From the NCBI GenBank assembly GCA_029204225.1, contig CM055100.1, forward strand, positions 60,918,341 to 60,982,340: a stretch of DNA of 64,000 bases, read 5' to 3'. The translations under genes were made by a program, and so were the position numbers. Shown piece after piece: positions 1 to 10,479 of the stretch (the stretch's first letter is position 1; each line of letters opens with the position of its first letter). Source of the DNA: Diphasiastrum complanatum (Eukaryota; Streptophyta; Lycopodiopsida; Lycopodiales; Lycopodiaceae). The notes under the pieces were generated by a model. The model searched no databases, was not told the origin of the DNA, and worked only from the letters and a program-made list of their open reading frames with translations.

Positions 1-650
1 AAGGATCAATATCTCCATGATTAGCCAATAAGCAAGAAGACATAACAAAGGAATCATTTGAATTTTGTTCAGAGTTGGATTGCTTTGCTTCTCACTTTGA
101 TCTCTTTTCTTCTTGAAGCAATCACTAGCAAAATGTGCTTTGAATAGAATCATTTTAGCTTTGATTCTATCACCTTGATCTTGCCTTTTAAACCATTTGC
201 TTTTGCCCTTGCCTCTTGAGAACATAGGTTTCTCCTTTCCAACTTGAGATGTAGAAGATAATCCTCCTCTTGCTTAGAGTCTAAACTCTTTAGCCACAAG
301 ACCTCTTGCAAGTCCTCCATAGTTGGCAATGTTTTTTGAATAGCAAAACTTTGCAACAAGTTAGGATGTTCATCCAATAAGCCATTAAGAACTACTTGCA
401 CAAGTTCAACATCCTTAATGCTTTCTCCAATACATGCCAATTCATCATTCAAAGCTTTAACTTTCAAAACAAAAGCATGAGCATTTTCATCCTTCTTTTG
501 AAGATTTTGAAAGATTTGTCTCCTAAGGATTAGAATTCTTGATGTAGACTTGGATTCATAAACCTTCTTCAAGGTTTCCCAAGCCTCACTAGATGTAGTG
601 CACTTACCAACTTCCTTGAGAAGTTCATTAGTCACATTCATCTTTAAATT
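1..650 (-). pseudogene. Copia-1 gag fragment (UBN2-type Gag with zinc-knuckle remnant)
   Basis: The minus-strand translation from about 645 leftwards (KMNVTNELLKEVG... then LILRRQIFQ, HAFVLKVKALNDEL, VQVVLNGL, LLQSFAIQKTLPT) matches segment by segment the Gag of the near-intact copia element at 45,981. Gag of this family packages element RNA into cytoplasmic particles. The C-terminal part near positions 80-150 keeps a degenerate zinc-knuckle tail (HFASDCFKKK) in another frame, so there is at least one frameshift around 150-250. The N-terminal Gag portion is missing: homology stops abruptly at about 645, where minisatellite array 1 begins. The left end runs out of the window, so pol may continue there. 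The copia assignment is firm; coding capacity is lost. Confidence 0.85.
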
Positions 651-654
651 GACA

Positions 655-855
655 GAACCGCTTCGGTCAAGATTTGACATAACTGCTTCGGTCGAGATCT
701 GAAGGAACTACTTCGGTCGAGATTTGACAGAACCGCTTCGGTCGAGATCTGAAGGAAGGCTCCGGTCGAGATCTGAAGGAACTGCGTCGGTCGAGATTTG
801 ACAGAACTGCTTCGGTCGAGATCTGACAGAGGCACTTCGGTTGAGATTTGAGAAA
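655..855. repeat. Minisatellite array 1, about 25-bp units, core TCGGTCGAGATCTGA
   Basis: Eight consecutive units of about 25 bp share the core CTTCGGTCGAGATYTGA, alternating tails such as AGGAAC and CAGAAC. The unit is 25 bp, so the minus strand translates to a staggered Ser-Arg-Pro/Asp-Leu-Asp-Arg repeat in all frames; these open frames are a by-product and not genes. The array lies between the broken end of Copia-1 gag and the 3' flank of Gypsy-1. Related arrays occur at 17,020-17,675 and, reverse-complemented, at 23,043-23,285. Confidence 0.9.
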
Positions 856-1240
856 AATCTCATGATGCATAAATGGATCTGTTTGATGCAAGTGAAGAAC
901 TTCAAGGAAAATAGGACTGTAGCTCAGAGTAGAAGTTCTTATAAAAGAGGTGTATCTCCAGGAATGTTGGTTGCCCTGAGATACCAGTGAGAAAGAAATG
1001 AGGTGGCCGAAGTGTGAGAATGATTTCCTAAGGTGTAGTCTATCAGTTGTCGATCTAGAACACCCATGACCCATGAGTATGAACAGAAGAAAAAAAAGAA
1101 AAAAATGCATAGAATGTACATAAGTAATGATATGAAGTATAAACAAGGAACGAGGTGAACAATAGACGAGATGTACAAGGAAAGGAATAAAATACTATTA
1201 AAAACCCTTTTTGGTTTTTTTTTTTTCAAGAGAAAATATC
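856..1240 (-). other. 3' flank (possible 3' LTR or UTR) of Gypsy-1
   Basis: No coding signal. Immediately next to the end of the integrase frame lies a minus-strand A/G-rich run (complement of 1,206-1,230) that could act as the polypurine tract priming plus-strand synthesis, so the stretch to its left may be the 3' LTR of Gypsy-1. No matching 5' LTR survives on the other side, so LTR status is inferred from position only. Confidence 0.4.
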
Positions 1241-2440
1241 CTAAATTGGATCAACAAAGAACAACTCTTTGTAGTACCGCCGTAGACGACCATTGTTTAC
1301 GAAAGTGTCTAGGAGTGTCCCGTCAAGTGTTTGTAACTGGACTGCACTAGTAGGAAATATTTTGTTAATAACGTATGGCCCTTCACTTCTGAATTTCAAC
1401 TTGCCGGGGTGCTTCTTTGATGTATAAAGAAGTACCTGGTCACCTAAATGTAGATCTTTATTGCGCAGGTGATGGTCATGCCAGACTTTTTGGTGTCGTT
1501 TGTTGACTAGTTGTGCGTGATAAGATATTAGTCTTGTCTCGCATAACTGGGCTAACGTAAATAGCCTGGTTTTGACTTGTTGTTCGATTGAAGTTTTTTC
1601 ACAGAGATCTGTTGAAAAAGCCTCCGTAACTCTTAGCGAAGGTACTAAGAATTCTATGGGCATTACCGCTTCTTGACCATATACTAAGTGGAAAGGGGTT
1701 ACCCACCCAATGGCTTTCTTCGGGGTGGTGCGGTAAGCCCAAATAGCTGAGAAAAGTTTTGTTTCCCAGTCAGAGCGATTGGTTTCAACTATCTTGATTA
1801 GAATTTTACAGATCGTCTTGTTAGTTGATTCAGCTTGGCCATTACACCTAGGATAGTATGGTGTACTTTTTCTGTAAACGACAAGGTAATGACGTAGGAG
1901 ATTATCAACGACAGCATTTAAAAAATGCGTGTCTCGATCACTAACAAGCTCAATGGGACAACCAAAACGGGTAATAATGTTTTCGTAAAGAAAACGTGCA
2001 ACTGTTTTTGCATTGGCATCCTTCATTGCTCGGGCCTCTACCCACTTAGTGGCTTAATCTATGGCTATGAGGATGTATCGAGCTTGGGTATGTTTTGCTG
2101 CTGGACTGATGGGTCCAACAAAGTCAGTCCCCCACTTATGGAAGGCTTCGTCTTCTATAATGGGAGTCAATGGTGTGAAGTCTGCTTTGGTATTTTTCTT
2201 TGCTCTTTGACAGACATCACATGCTTTAATGACAACAAACGTGTCTTTATACAAAGATGGCCACCACAATCCTGCTCAAAGGATAATCTTTGTTGTGGCT
2301 TCAGCAGAAAAGTGGCCACCTCCAATGCCCTCATGAGCTTGAGATATTATCGATCATATTTCAGATTCATAAGCACATCGTCGAATAATGTCGTCAACGC
2401 ACCTTTTGTAAAGTTGTCCCGCAATTAATTGAAAGGGCGC
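1241..2440 (-). pseudogene. Gypsy-1 integrase
   Basis: Integrase inserts the element cDNA into the chromosome. From right to left there is an H2C2 zinc-binding module (HEGIGGGHF near 2,330, CDVCQRAKK near 2,205), the start of the catalytic core (WGTDFVGPI with its catalytic Asp near 2,145), then in another frame the core remainder (VSDRDTHF with an Asp, NGQAESTNK with the Glu, WAYRTTPKKAIG) and a C-terminal region (WHDHHLRNKDLHLGDQVLL) ending at the stop at 1,241. Breaks lie near 2,275 and between 2,026 and 2,054. The DD(35)E residues are visible but the frame is not continuous. The related fragment at 32,495 shares the C-terminal motif. Confidence 0.88.
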
Positions 2441-2488
2441 TGCTTTTATTGAAAAAAAAAAATTCATTGTACTTAGGCCTTCTTTTAG

Positions 2489-2990
2489 TCAGCCTGTTGT
2501 GAGGAACTGAGTGATCTCCTCAGCCTGTAGAGGTGTGGCATCGATCTGCAAAAGGCATGCATCAGGAAGATCATCGTTGACTGGTGCAGTTGCTTTTTCA
2601 GCACTTGGTAGTCTAGAAAGGTGATCCGCCATGAAATGTTGGGACCCTTTCCGAACGACTATACGGAAGTTAAATTCCTCCAAAATTAGTAGCCATCGAG
2701 CTATTCGTCTCGTCTTACAGGATTTATTAACGATATATAGGAGTGCTTGATGGTCTGTGTAGAAAGCAAAGGTCTGGCCTAATAAAAAATGTCGTAGTTG
2801 TTGTACCGCATAGACCATTGCCAATGCTTCTCTCTCGGTAGTGGTATAGTTTACTTCAGTAGGTATCAGTTGTCTGCTTAAGAAACATATGGGAAAGTCC
2901 TTGCCATACTCGTCTGGTTGTGCAAGAAGACCCCCAATGGCATACTTACTTTCGTCAGTATGCACATGGAATTCTTTCGTGTAATCTGGA
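2489..2990 (-). pseudogene. Gypsy-1 RNase H
   Basis: The minus-strand frame starts HTDESKYAIGGLLAQ and continues with FLSRQL, TTTEREALAMVYA, FYTDHQALLYI and ADHLSRLP, the expected order for the RT-linked RNase H that degrades the RNA strand during reverse transcription. The catalytic Asp (TDES), Glu (TEREAL) and Asp (YTDHQAL) are all present. It is cut off from the RT by stops around 3,000-3,080 and ends with a stop at 2,489 before the integrase zinc module, so it is part of a broken polyprotein. Confidence 0.88.
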
Positions 2991-2999
2991 GCGGTGTAT

Positions 3000-4292
3000 G
3001 GGAGCCGTTGTGAGTGCTGTCTTCAACTCCTCAAAGGCCTTAATTCATTCTTCGGTCAAGCGAGGATCTACCACAACTAATTAAACGAGATGTGTCTTGT
3101 CGGCATAGTCGATTATAAAGATGCGATAATAGTTGGTATGACCGAGGAAGACATATACTTCCTTCACTATTGCAGGTAGGGGCATGTCCACGATAATCTT
3201 GATTTTTGACAGGTTGGTAGAAATACCGTCCTTTGATATTATATGCCCGAATACAACCCCGTGGGTGACCCATATTTGGCATTTATCAGTTTAGTGAGAT
3301 GCCAAACCTATGACATCGAATGAAGATTTTCTCCAAGACATCTAGGTGCGTAGCAGCGGAAGAATGTACACCTAGATCGTCGAGATAAATCTCCACGACC
3401 TGATGTAACAGATCTTGAAAGGCTAGTTGCATGACCCGTTGGATGTTGAGGGGGCATTACATAAGCCAAAAGGCATAACGTTATAAGCATAAACGCCGTT
3501 CTCTGTGGCAAAAGCCATTTTATGTTTCTCTTCAGGGGCTATTTGAACAAGGAAATAGTTGTTGAACCCATCCAAGAAGTTGAAAGCTTCAGCTCCTGCC
3601 ATTTCCTCTAATATTTGGGGCAAGGGAAAATGGTCTTTCTTCATAACCGCATTAAGGTTCTTGAGGTCAACACAGATACAAAGCTTGTCGTTTTTCTTGG
3701 GTACAACCACAATGGGTGATACCCAATCAGTATGTTGGACTTCATAAATGAAGCCAGCATCTAGCAATTTATTAATATCTTCATCGATCCTCTCATGATA
3801 GACTGGGTTACTGCGGTAAGGTTTAGCCCTAACGGACTTAGCATTGTCTTCTAGAGGAATCCAATGTACTACTATTTCAGGGGGGATTCCTTTCATCTCG
3901 GTATAATTCCATGCAAATACATCCCTGTGTTTGCGTAATAAGGTCTCTAGATCAGATAGTTGGGTTGATGACAAATGTGCACCAACATGAACTATTCGAT
4001 CTATGTCCTTGTCAGGAACTTGAAGGTTTAGTAGAATTGTCTTAGCGGGTCCTTCAAAAGAATTGGAACTTGGTGTAGGTTCCCGATGTGGCTGCGGTAA
4101 CTGGATAACAACGTCATCCAGTGTAAAGTCTTTGAACTTCTGTGGAAGATCGAAAGGTGGGTCCACAAAATGTTTTGGGACTTTAGGAATCATTTGAGAT
4201 GATTCTTTATCAGACGTGGAAGCTTTGTTGAAGTGTTTGTTGTTTGTCCCCTCTGACAAGGGCTTGATTGGATGTTTAAGCTTTGCACGCAT
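3000..4292 (-). pseudogene. Gypsy-1 reverse transcriptase
   Basis: The frame 3,423-4,292 holds the linker and N-terminal palm (HRDVFAWNYTEMKGIPPE, AKPYRSNP, WVSPIVVVPKK, VDLKNLN, FNFLDGFNN with the first catalytic Asp, MPFGLCNAP). A one-base deletion near 3,440 shifts the frame; the YLDD catalytic box (EIYLDDLGVHS) then follows at about 3,365-3,400. A stop near 3,290 separates the thumb and connection part, which continues in another frame to about 3,000. Canonical catalytic residues remain, but the frameshift and several stops mean no enzyme can be made. Confidence 0.88.
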
Positions 4293-4841
4293 CTATTTTT
4301 GTCGCTCGATTAATTTTGTATCAATAATGTTATTTTTTTGTAACCGACATTTTTTTGGTTTTTGAATGGGTGGTGTTGTGGCCTCACTTACCATATCATG
4401 GTCGATTGTATCCCAGACTTCATTGGGATACACGTCCCAAGTATATACTTTGGTTTTGGGCCTATATGCTTGTGTGTTTGGTACTTTGGATGTTAGTTGG
4501 ACATGAGCCAACGGTCCTGGTGACTTGATCTCCTTAGGAATGACTTTGGACGGATAACGTTGAGCATCTAGGGAGAGGAGTACATGATCATCTGTCATTT
4601 TGACATCATTCATGGAAATAATACCTTCTTCCGAAACATGGGCAGTAGAGACACTAGGTTCTCCTGGGCACCAAGCTATAGGAATGGGGTCTATCATCAT
4701 AAGGGGGATGATGGGTGTGTCAATGTCCGTAGAAGATGGAAGAATATCCACATCTTCTGCAGTCGTTTCGATACGACATCGATTGGAATCCGCATAGTCC
4801 ACGGTAGCTAGTGCATGACCCCAATTGATTATGTCTATGGT
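4293..4841 (-). pseudogene. Gypsy-1 protease-RT linker
   Basis: This open stretch lies between the protease-like region and RT in the expected polyprotein position. It shows no recognisable domain; it is rich in Pro, Lys and Thr and ends at the stop at 4,293, just upstream of the RT frame. It is probably the disordered spacer seen in plant gypsy polyproteins. It is assigned only by position and by being open over about 170 codons. Confidence 0.55.
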
Positions 4842-5483
4842 TCATGTATAGTGGCCTTTTGGTTGGATCAAGACACTATCTGATTCGTCATATGTTGTAG
4901 ATGACCAATCATCGTATACCTTGGCGGGCTTGACATGGCCATTTGAGTCAACCGTGACTCGTTTATCATGGTTGCCAAAGGTAATTTTGTTGTTCTTCCA
5001 GTCTTGGACAACACCTGCCATCTGGAGCGAGGGTGTACCAAGAAGGAGTTTATACGTATTGGCTTCTTCTGGTAGGTCTAAGATGTCACAATCGATAATA
5101 AACTTGACACCTGCTATTTGAACTTTTATATTTGATAAATGACCAGCAGGGTCGGTAACTCGTTGATCAGCCATACGGAGTTTATAGCGTGGTTGATCGA
5201 GGGTATTGAAGCCCTATGACTTTGCCAATGACAAAGCCATTATATTGACGTCTGATCCGCTATTGAGGATAACAAATACTGTGGGATAATCTCTATAGGA
5301 CAAGGGTAGTGTGATGTTATTCCCCTTAGCAACACCTATATTCATCAGATTCATAGGAATCTGAGGAATTTCAAGAATCGCTTCTGGTTTTCGCTGTTCA
5401 TCAGGAATAGGAGACAGCTGAAAACTACGATGGATATAATGTTGAAGTCTGATGAGGGATTTGATAGCACTATGGAATGGCAT
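4842..5483 (-). pseudogene. Gypsy-1 aspartic protease region, active-site Asp replaced
   Basis: The right-hand frame (5,214-5,483) carries TVFVILNSGSDVNIMA, which aligns with the retropepsin active site LDSGSDVNIM. The catalytic Asp has become Asn (near 5,260), so the protease would be inactive even without the frame break. The left-hand frame (4,842-5,174) has YKLLLGTPSLQ, the second retropepsin signature (ILLGRPWL-like), followed by a variable tail. A break of about 40 bp near 5,175-5,213 separates the halves. The enzyme normally cuts Gag-Pol during particle maturation. Confidence 0.78.
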
Positions 5484-5603
5484 TGTGAGTTGAGCCTGCA
5501 GGAGGTCAGAAAATACTTCAAGTCCCTAGAAGAATTGCTCCTTTTCGGGGATATGAGCTGATAACGGACTGTCCGTATGTTTTTCCTCTCGCAAAAATTC
5601 ATC

Positions 5604-7440
5604 TCAAAATTTGTTGTATTGCCTTTGTTCCACTTTTGGGTTTGGGTAATCTTTTGGTACTTTGGAGGCCGTCAAATAGCTTCCATGTGGGTCAGCTGAT
5701 TGTCCATGGTTTTGTTGTTGTTCTTGTTGTTGGCGTTGTGCTCTAGTAAGAACTCTAATAGGTTCGGATGTGATATGACATGTTGGAAGGATCCTGTTAG
5801 ATTGTTTAGGACAGTCTTTGAAATTGTGTTTGCAAACACAGTCGGAACATTCTGCATGGCATTGGTTTTTAACTTTACAATCAGCCATGAAATGTCTTGT
5901 TTCGCCACAGATAAAGCAACGGTTGCTCATGGGTCCGGTGGCAATAGCGTAACCATCTTGGATGGCTAGCTGAGTTGGGTTTTCTTGTGGTGTGGAATAC
6001 TCAGCTTGTTTGCACGAGCATGAGTTGTCGGTTTGATACTGGTGATGGCTAGAGGATGGAATTGATGTATCAGGATGATATGATTGATCGTAGGAGTTTT
6101 CTACCAAGTGTGTGTGTGTAGACTCTTGAGGATGTCTATTTTTTTGTGCTCCTAGATCCTGTTGTCCTCGTGGTGGTGGTCCTAAGAGTGCCAGCTGTTG
6201 TTGAGGTTGATGTCTAGGTTGTCTGGGCAACTCTTGTATATGGATCTGGTTGTTTCATGGTGGATAGGACGTGTGTTGCTGTTATAAAACAAATGGTTGT
6301 CAAGGAGGTTGATAATGTCCTCCTGACTGGTTGTGAGGCTGATTCCTCGGGTTATAATAGCAATCAAGGGAGGTATGCCTCATAAAGTCGTAGATTTCAC
6401 ATTTCATCAAGGAGGTATCTGGGACCGGTTGGTATGAAGGGCACTCATTGCCAGTGTGTGTACCTCGGCAGTGAGGGCACCACGTGTTCTCTCGTCTATG
6501 ATGGATTTGGCCAGTGGGTAACTGACTGGCATCAAACTTTGGATAGACTTAAGAGTGTTTTGAAACTCTTTTGTAAGTTTTTCCATCTGTTGTTGGTGTT
6601 GCTGATTAAGCAATTCCATCTGTGTTTTCCATAACTGTTCTCGTGTGTCATCGTTTGGTCGAGCTTCTTGGACAACATGATGTGCTCTCCATTCTCGTGG
6701 TTCCTCAACATCTAAACCCTTGTCTTCTTCTCGAATGGCATCAGACATGGGTTGTTTCAATGATGTATATTTATCATTGGAACGAAGTTCACGTCTGATC
6801 CATCAGGGAAGTCCAACGAGGAACCAAATGATGAGCATGGACTCGGTAGGTTGCTCTTGTACCTGACTTTTTAATCGTTTAAATCGTTCGATATAGTCAC
6901 ATACTTTTTCATCTTTTGTCATTTTGATATTACTTAGTTTGACAAAAGGACTTTCTATCAAGCAAAAAGGCTTGAACCGTTTGATAAATGTCTTTTTCAA
7001 GAGTAACCAATCATGTTTATCTTCACGATCAAGGTTAAAAAACCACTCTCATGCACGATCGATCATGGTCATCGAGAAGAGCTGTACCATGGCCTCTGGT
7101 GTTGTCTCGCCGTAGACGTCACAGACGTTCTCAAAGACTTGGAGAAATTGCTAAGCATCAGTGTTACCATCGTACTTAGGTAAGTCTAGCTTTGGGGTCC
7201 TTTTTTCAGTACGTGGAACATTATTTGCGAAAGCTCCGTTTAAGCGAGCTCTTGCATGGGATGATTCGGCAGCATGGAATTGTGGTCGTTCGTATGAAGC
7301 TTCATAACGCGTAGGTTTCCATCTATCGAATGGGTTTGTGGATGGCTCTTGGACTTGGGATTTCATCCTGGAATACGTGTTAAATCGAGCCTGTTCGGTA
7401 GATGGGGAGACCATCTCTGGTGGATAGTCCTCTGTAGTAT
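5604..7440 (-). pseudogene. Gypsy-1 gag (capsid core plus CCHC zinc knuckle)
   Basis: From right to left: an N-terminal region (7,151-7,440; ends KLDLPKYDGNTDA), a capsid-like retrotransposon Gag core (about 6,800-7,150, with WLLLKKTFIKRFKPF and DEKVCDYIERFKRLK), a Gln-rich helical stretch (6,560-6,660, QQHQQQMEKLTKEF), and a nucleocapsid zinc knuckle CFICGETRHFMADC (about 5,875-5,920), which fits CX2CX4HX4C. Stops at about 7,150, 7,050, 6,803 and 6,407 break it. Gypsy-2 at 15,127 preserves the same order, which confirms that the pieces belong together. Confidence 0.85.
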
Positions 7441-7735
7441 TCGGATCGTTAGGGCGATCCTTGATAGCTCATAGAGTGTCGTAGGATTGTGGAAATAAAC
7501 TCCTGCACTCTGGTTACGGTGGATACGGTTGTCAGAATGCAGTTGTTGTGGTCTGTTATGGGCTGATTTCGGTTTGGGATGGTCGATGGAGGTCAATGGA
7601 GGTCGAAAAAAATCTAACTCCTCACTATGAGAAATGAATGTCAGAAATAATTCTAAGTGCTCAGTATGGGAAAAAGAGACTACTCTCGGATAGAGAGAGA
7701 AAATCAATCATAGAAACTTGGGTAGAGAGAGAATG
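7441..7735 (-). other. Gypsy-1 leader remnant
   Basis: G/T-rich DNA on the plus strand (GGTGGATACGGTTG near 7,516, GGTCGATGGAGGTC near 7,580) resembles the G/T-rich DNA right of Gypsy-2 (16,690 and around), so it is probably the 5' leader of the gypsy family. It ends at about 7,700, where CTCTCGGATAGAGAGAG-type DNA of another LTR begins. Confidence 0.45.
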
Positions 7736-8195
7736 AGTCCAAAACACCAAAATCTCAATATTCACAATATAGCAAACCATGCCAAGATTTTCCTACACGA
7801 GAGACACTCGAATTCCTACAGTAAAGTTGCATGGAATGTCCACTTAACTGAACTAATTCACCTACCAGTGATTCACATGTGTAACGGCATGCATGGATAT
7901 TGCATATACTGCATGTCAGCTCATAAAACTGCCTAGACATGTGTAAATCACAAACCACTTTGCATGTTGCATGCACTGATTGCATGTGACTTGCATGCAT
8001 TAAGTATGACATTGCATGCTATCTAAACAACTGCATTTCATCAAAATTGAACCTATCTAACTCAAATCCGAGCTATACTAGAAGGCTATGTGCTCAATTC
8101 AAATACCTTTTATGTACAACTTGAAATTTAGTGGAAATCATCATGGACATGACTCCAAACTCGAGATAGGAAGATAATATTTTAATAATCTTCAC
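7690..8195 (-). repeat. Putative 3' LTR of Copia-2, rich in TGCATG (RY) motifs
   Basis: On the minus strand a purine-rich AAGGAGGAG (about 8,196-8,204) is followed by TGTGAAGATTATT, a typical polypurine tract to LTR junction, so LTR DNA should run left from about 8,195. Inside, 7,880-8,025 holds about seven TGCATG/CATGCA motifs. The left part has CTCTCTCTACCCAAG-like repeats also seen at 60,750-60,800, which suggests a related LTR there. No second LTR copy was found next to the gag end, so the left border is uncertain. Confidence 0.55.
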
Positions 8196-9765
8196 ACTCC
8201 TCCTTAAAATTTATGTTCAACATAGACTTCGAAATTAGACCAAGATTACACCTCATTTTGATAAAAACATTCTTGAGTAGAGGCTTGGTAAGAAGATCTG
8301 CAACACAATTTGAAAATTCGACATGCTCCAGTGAGATCTTTCTCCCAATGACTTTTTCTCTTACAAAATGATGAGCTATTTTGATATGTTTGCTCCTTGC
8401 ATGGAAGACTGGATTATTAGCAAGAGCCTGAGCAGAAATGTTATCATTCTTGATAATTGGAAGATCTGTATCTGCATAACACTTTAGTAGTCTTTTGATC
8501 CATAAAACCACCTTTGTTGTGGTTGTAAGAGATTTGTATTCAGCTTCACAGGATGATAAGGAAACAGTTGCCTACCTTTTTGATAGCCAAGAAATCAAGT
8601 TTCCTCCAAGAAATATAGTGTAAGCACTTGTGGATTTCCTATCCAACGTATCTCCTGCAAAATCTGAATCTGAAAAAGCAATCAAAGTCAGATCTTCTCC
8701 TTTGTAGAATAATCCATAATCCAAGGTAGAAGATATATACCTCAAGACTCTTTTAGCCAACTTCCAATGACATAACTTTGGATCCTATATGTTTTGACTT
8801 AGCTTATGAACACAAAAGCTTAGATCAGGTCTAGTAACTGTTAACCACATAAGTGATCCAATAAAACTCCTATAAAGAGTGATGTCCACAAACGATTTTT
8901 CATCATCTTTAATAGGAATTTTTATAGTGTGTTCCATAGGTGTATCTATGTCTTTACAATTTTCCATTTGGAATTTCTTGAGCATGGAAAGTGCATATCT
9001 ACTTTGGCTTGTAAATGCACGACCTTTTCAAAACTCTATTTCAAGGCCTAGAATATAGTGAAGAACACCTAAGTTCTGTATCTTAAACTCACTACCAAGT
9101 GCATGTTTAGTTTTTTCAACTAGCTTCTCATTATTTCCACAAAGAATGATATCATCTACATAGATGAGAAGTATAATTACAAAGCTATCTACAAACTTAT
9201 AAGGGTCATATTCACTTAGAACAAATCCGAGTGATATGAGATAGGAGTTGAGCCTTGCATACCAAGACCTTGGTGCTTGTTTCAGTCCATAAAGACTTTT
9301 GAACAAAAGACAAACTTTTGATTCATCACCTTCCTTCAAAAAACCTGGAGGCTGCTCCATGTAAATCTCCCCCTCAAGCTAACCATTGAGAAATGCATTT
9401 GAAACATCAAGCTGGAACATACTTCATTTGTAAAAACATGCAAGAGATATGAGTATTCGGATTGTTACCATCTTTGCAATTGGTGCAAAGGTATATTCAT
9501 AATCAAGACCTTTGATTTGTGAGTAGCCTTTGGCACAAAGTCTTGCTTTATACTTATTGATAGATCCATCATGATTATACTTGATTCTGAAAACCCACTT
9601 ACATCCAATCACATGCATGTTGTTTGGTGGCTCCACAAGCTCCCATGTGTTATTTGACATCAAGGCTCCAAACTCTTGGGTCATTGCTTCAACCCACTTC
9701 TCGGATTGAAGTGCTTCTTGGACATCCATGTAAGCCAAAAGATTTTGATGATGATGCATGCAGTG
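8182..9765 (-). pseudogene. Copia-2 reverse transcriptase and RNase H
   Basis: Minus-strand pieces in polyprotein order: linker and RT N-terminus (9,424-9,759: GCKWVFRIKYNHDGSINKYK, KGYSQIKGLDYEYTFAP), RT palm (9,028-9,360: SLYGLKQAPRSWYARL, LLIYVDDIILCGN with the YVDD box), connection (8,785-8,985: DTPMEH, TRPDLSFCV), and RNase H (8,572-8,760: FSDSDFAGDTLDRKSTSAY; 8,182-8,511: NNPVFHARSKHIKI, VADLLTKPL). Four stops or frameshifts separate them. The order matches copia pol after integrase; integrase itself is missing. The C-terminal end abuts the polypurine tract at about 8,200. Confidence 0.9.
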
Positions 9766-10350
9766 GAATATTACCTATTCCTTCAATCCTACACTCTATA
9801 TCATTAACAGTATAGATTGATCTTTTTGCACCTAGATAAGGCATGAGATTAGTAAAAGAATTTCTAGAACTAGACACATGGGAACTAGCCCTACTATCTA
9901 TCCACCTGAATTCTTCATTCTTAAAAGAAAAAGATGAAAAAGTAGACATCATTAATGAATTCTCTCTTTCACTCTCTACATCCTCACACTCATCCTCATT
10001 AATAAGGTTAGCTTGCTTAGATTGGTTCTTCTTCTTGAAACAGTTTGATGCATAGTGTCCTTTCTTGCCACAGAAAAAACACTTGATCTTTGACAACTTC
10101 TTCTTGTCACTGGATGTTGTAGCTTGTGAGGACTAATCCTCACCACCTTCCTTGGCTTTGTCCTTCTTGAAGTGTTGTTGTCCTTTGCCCTTGCCTCAAA
10201 CTTGTCTCTGATGAAGAGTGCTTTATCATCTCCACCATCTTTCAATGAAAGTCTGTTGATTATCAGCATCTTGTTCTCTTGTCTGCTTTCTTCAGCAACG
10301 AGAACACCTTGCAGTGTCTCCAAGGATGGAAGATCCTCTCTGACAGCATA
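9690..10350 (-). pseudogene. Copia-2 gag C-terminus and protease
   Basis: From right to left: Gag C-terminal motif LPSLETLQGVLVAEESRQ (10,340-10,285), a GGDDKALF motif (10,225), the nucleocapsid knuckle CFFCGKKGHYASNC (10,050-10,085), then the retropepsin site WIDSRASSHV (9,885-9,910). The active-site triad normally reads DSGA; here Gly has become Arg, which would impair the enzyme. The protease frame then runs straight into RT linker sequence around 9,755-9,765, so pre-integrase and integrase (over 1.5 kb in related copies) have been deleted. A frameshift lies near 10,096-10,140. Confidence 0.87.
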
Positions 10351-10375
10351 AGAATCTGAGACAAGAGCACAATGT

Positions 10376-10470
10376 TGGACTCTAGTTTTCACTTTAAATG
10401 TGGCTGAAAGGTGGATGGATGTGGTTCTACATTGAGCTACCTCAAACTCCATAAATATGTGTAGCTATTC
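10376..10470. repeat. 95-bp dispersed module, copy 1
   Basis: TGGACTCTAGTTTTCACTTT...GTGTAGCTATTC recurs with only a few changes and in the same orientation at 21,481-21,575. It lies exactly between the truncated 5' side of Copia-2 gag and the LTR of Copia-3, i.e. at an element junction. Function unknown; it may be the edge of a shared LTR. Confidence 0.8.
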
Positions 10471-10479
10471 CCATAATCT

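Larger units (their letters stand above)
1200..7710 (-). mobile_element. Gypsy-1: decayed Ty3/gypsy retrotransposon
   Basis: Read from right to left the minus strand gives gag, protease, linker, reverse transcriptase, RNase H and integrase, which is the Ty3/gypsy order (integrase last). Every module is recognisable but split by stops or frameshifts, so the copy is dead. The RT region (FAWNY..MKGIPPE, PFGLCNAP) and the zinc-knuckle Gag resemble plant non-chromodomain lineages, and I see no chromodomain. The leader at about 7,440-7,700 is truncated by the neighbouring LTR-like DNA. A shorter relative, Gypsy-2, lies at 15,127-16,270. Confidence 0.9.

Noticed and set aside
655-855. CRISPR-like array
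   Set aside because: Units are contiguous with no unique spacers and lie in a plant retrotransposon context.
644-1146. Open frames over the minisatellite with Ser-Arg-Pro and Leu-Asp-Arg repeats
   Set aside because: They exist in all three frames because a 25-bp repeat without stops is open in every frame; no start or domain evidence.
1925-2428. Plus-strand 167-codon frame
   Set aside because: Shadow of the minus-strand Gypsy-1 integrase.
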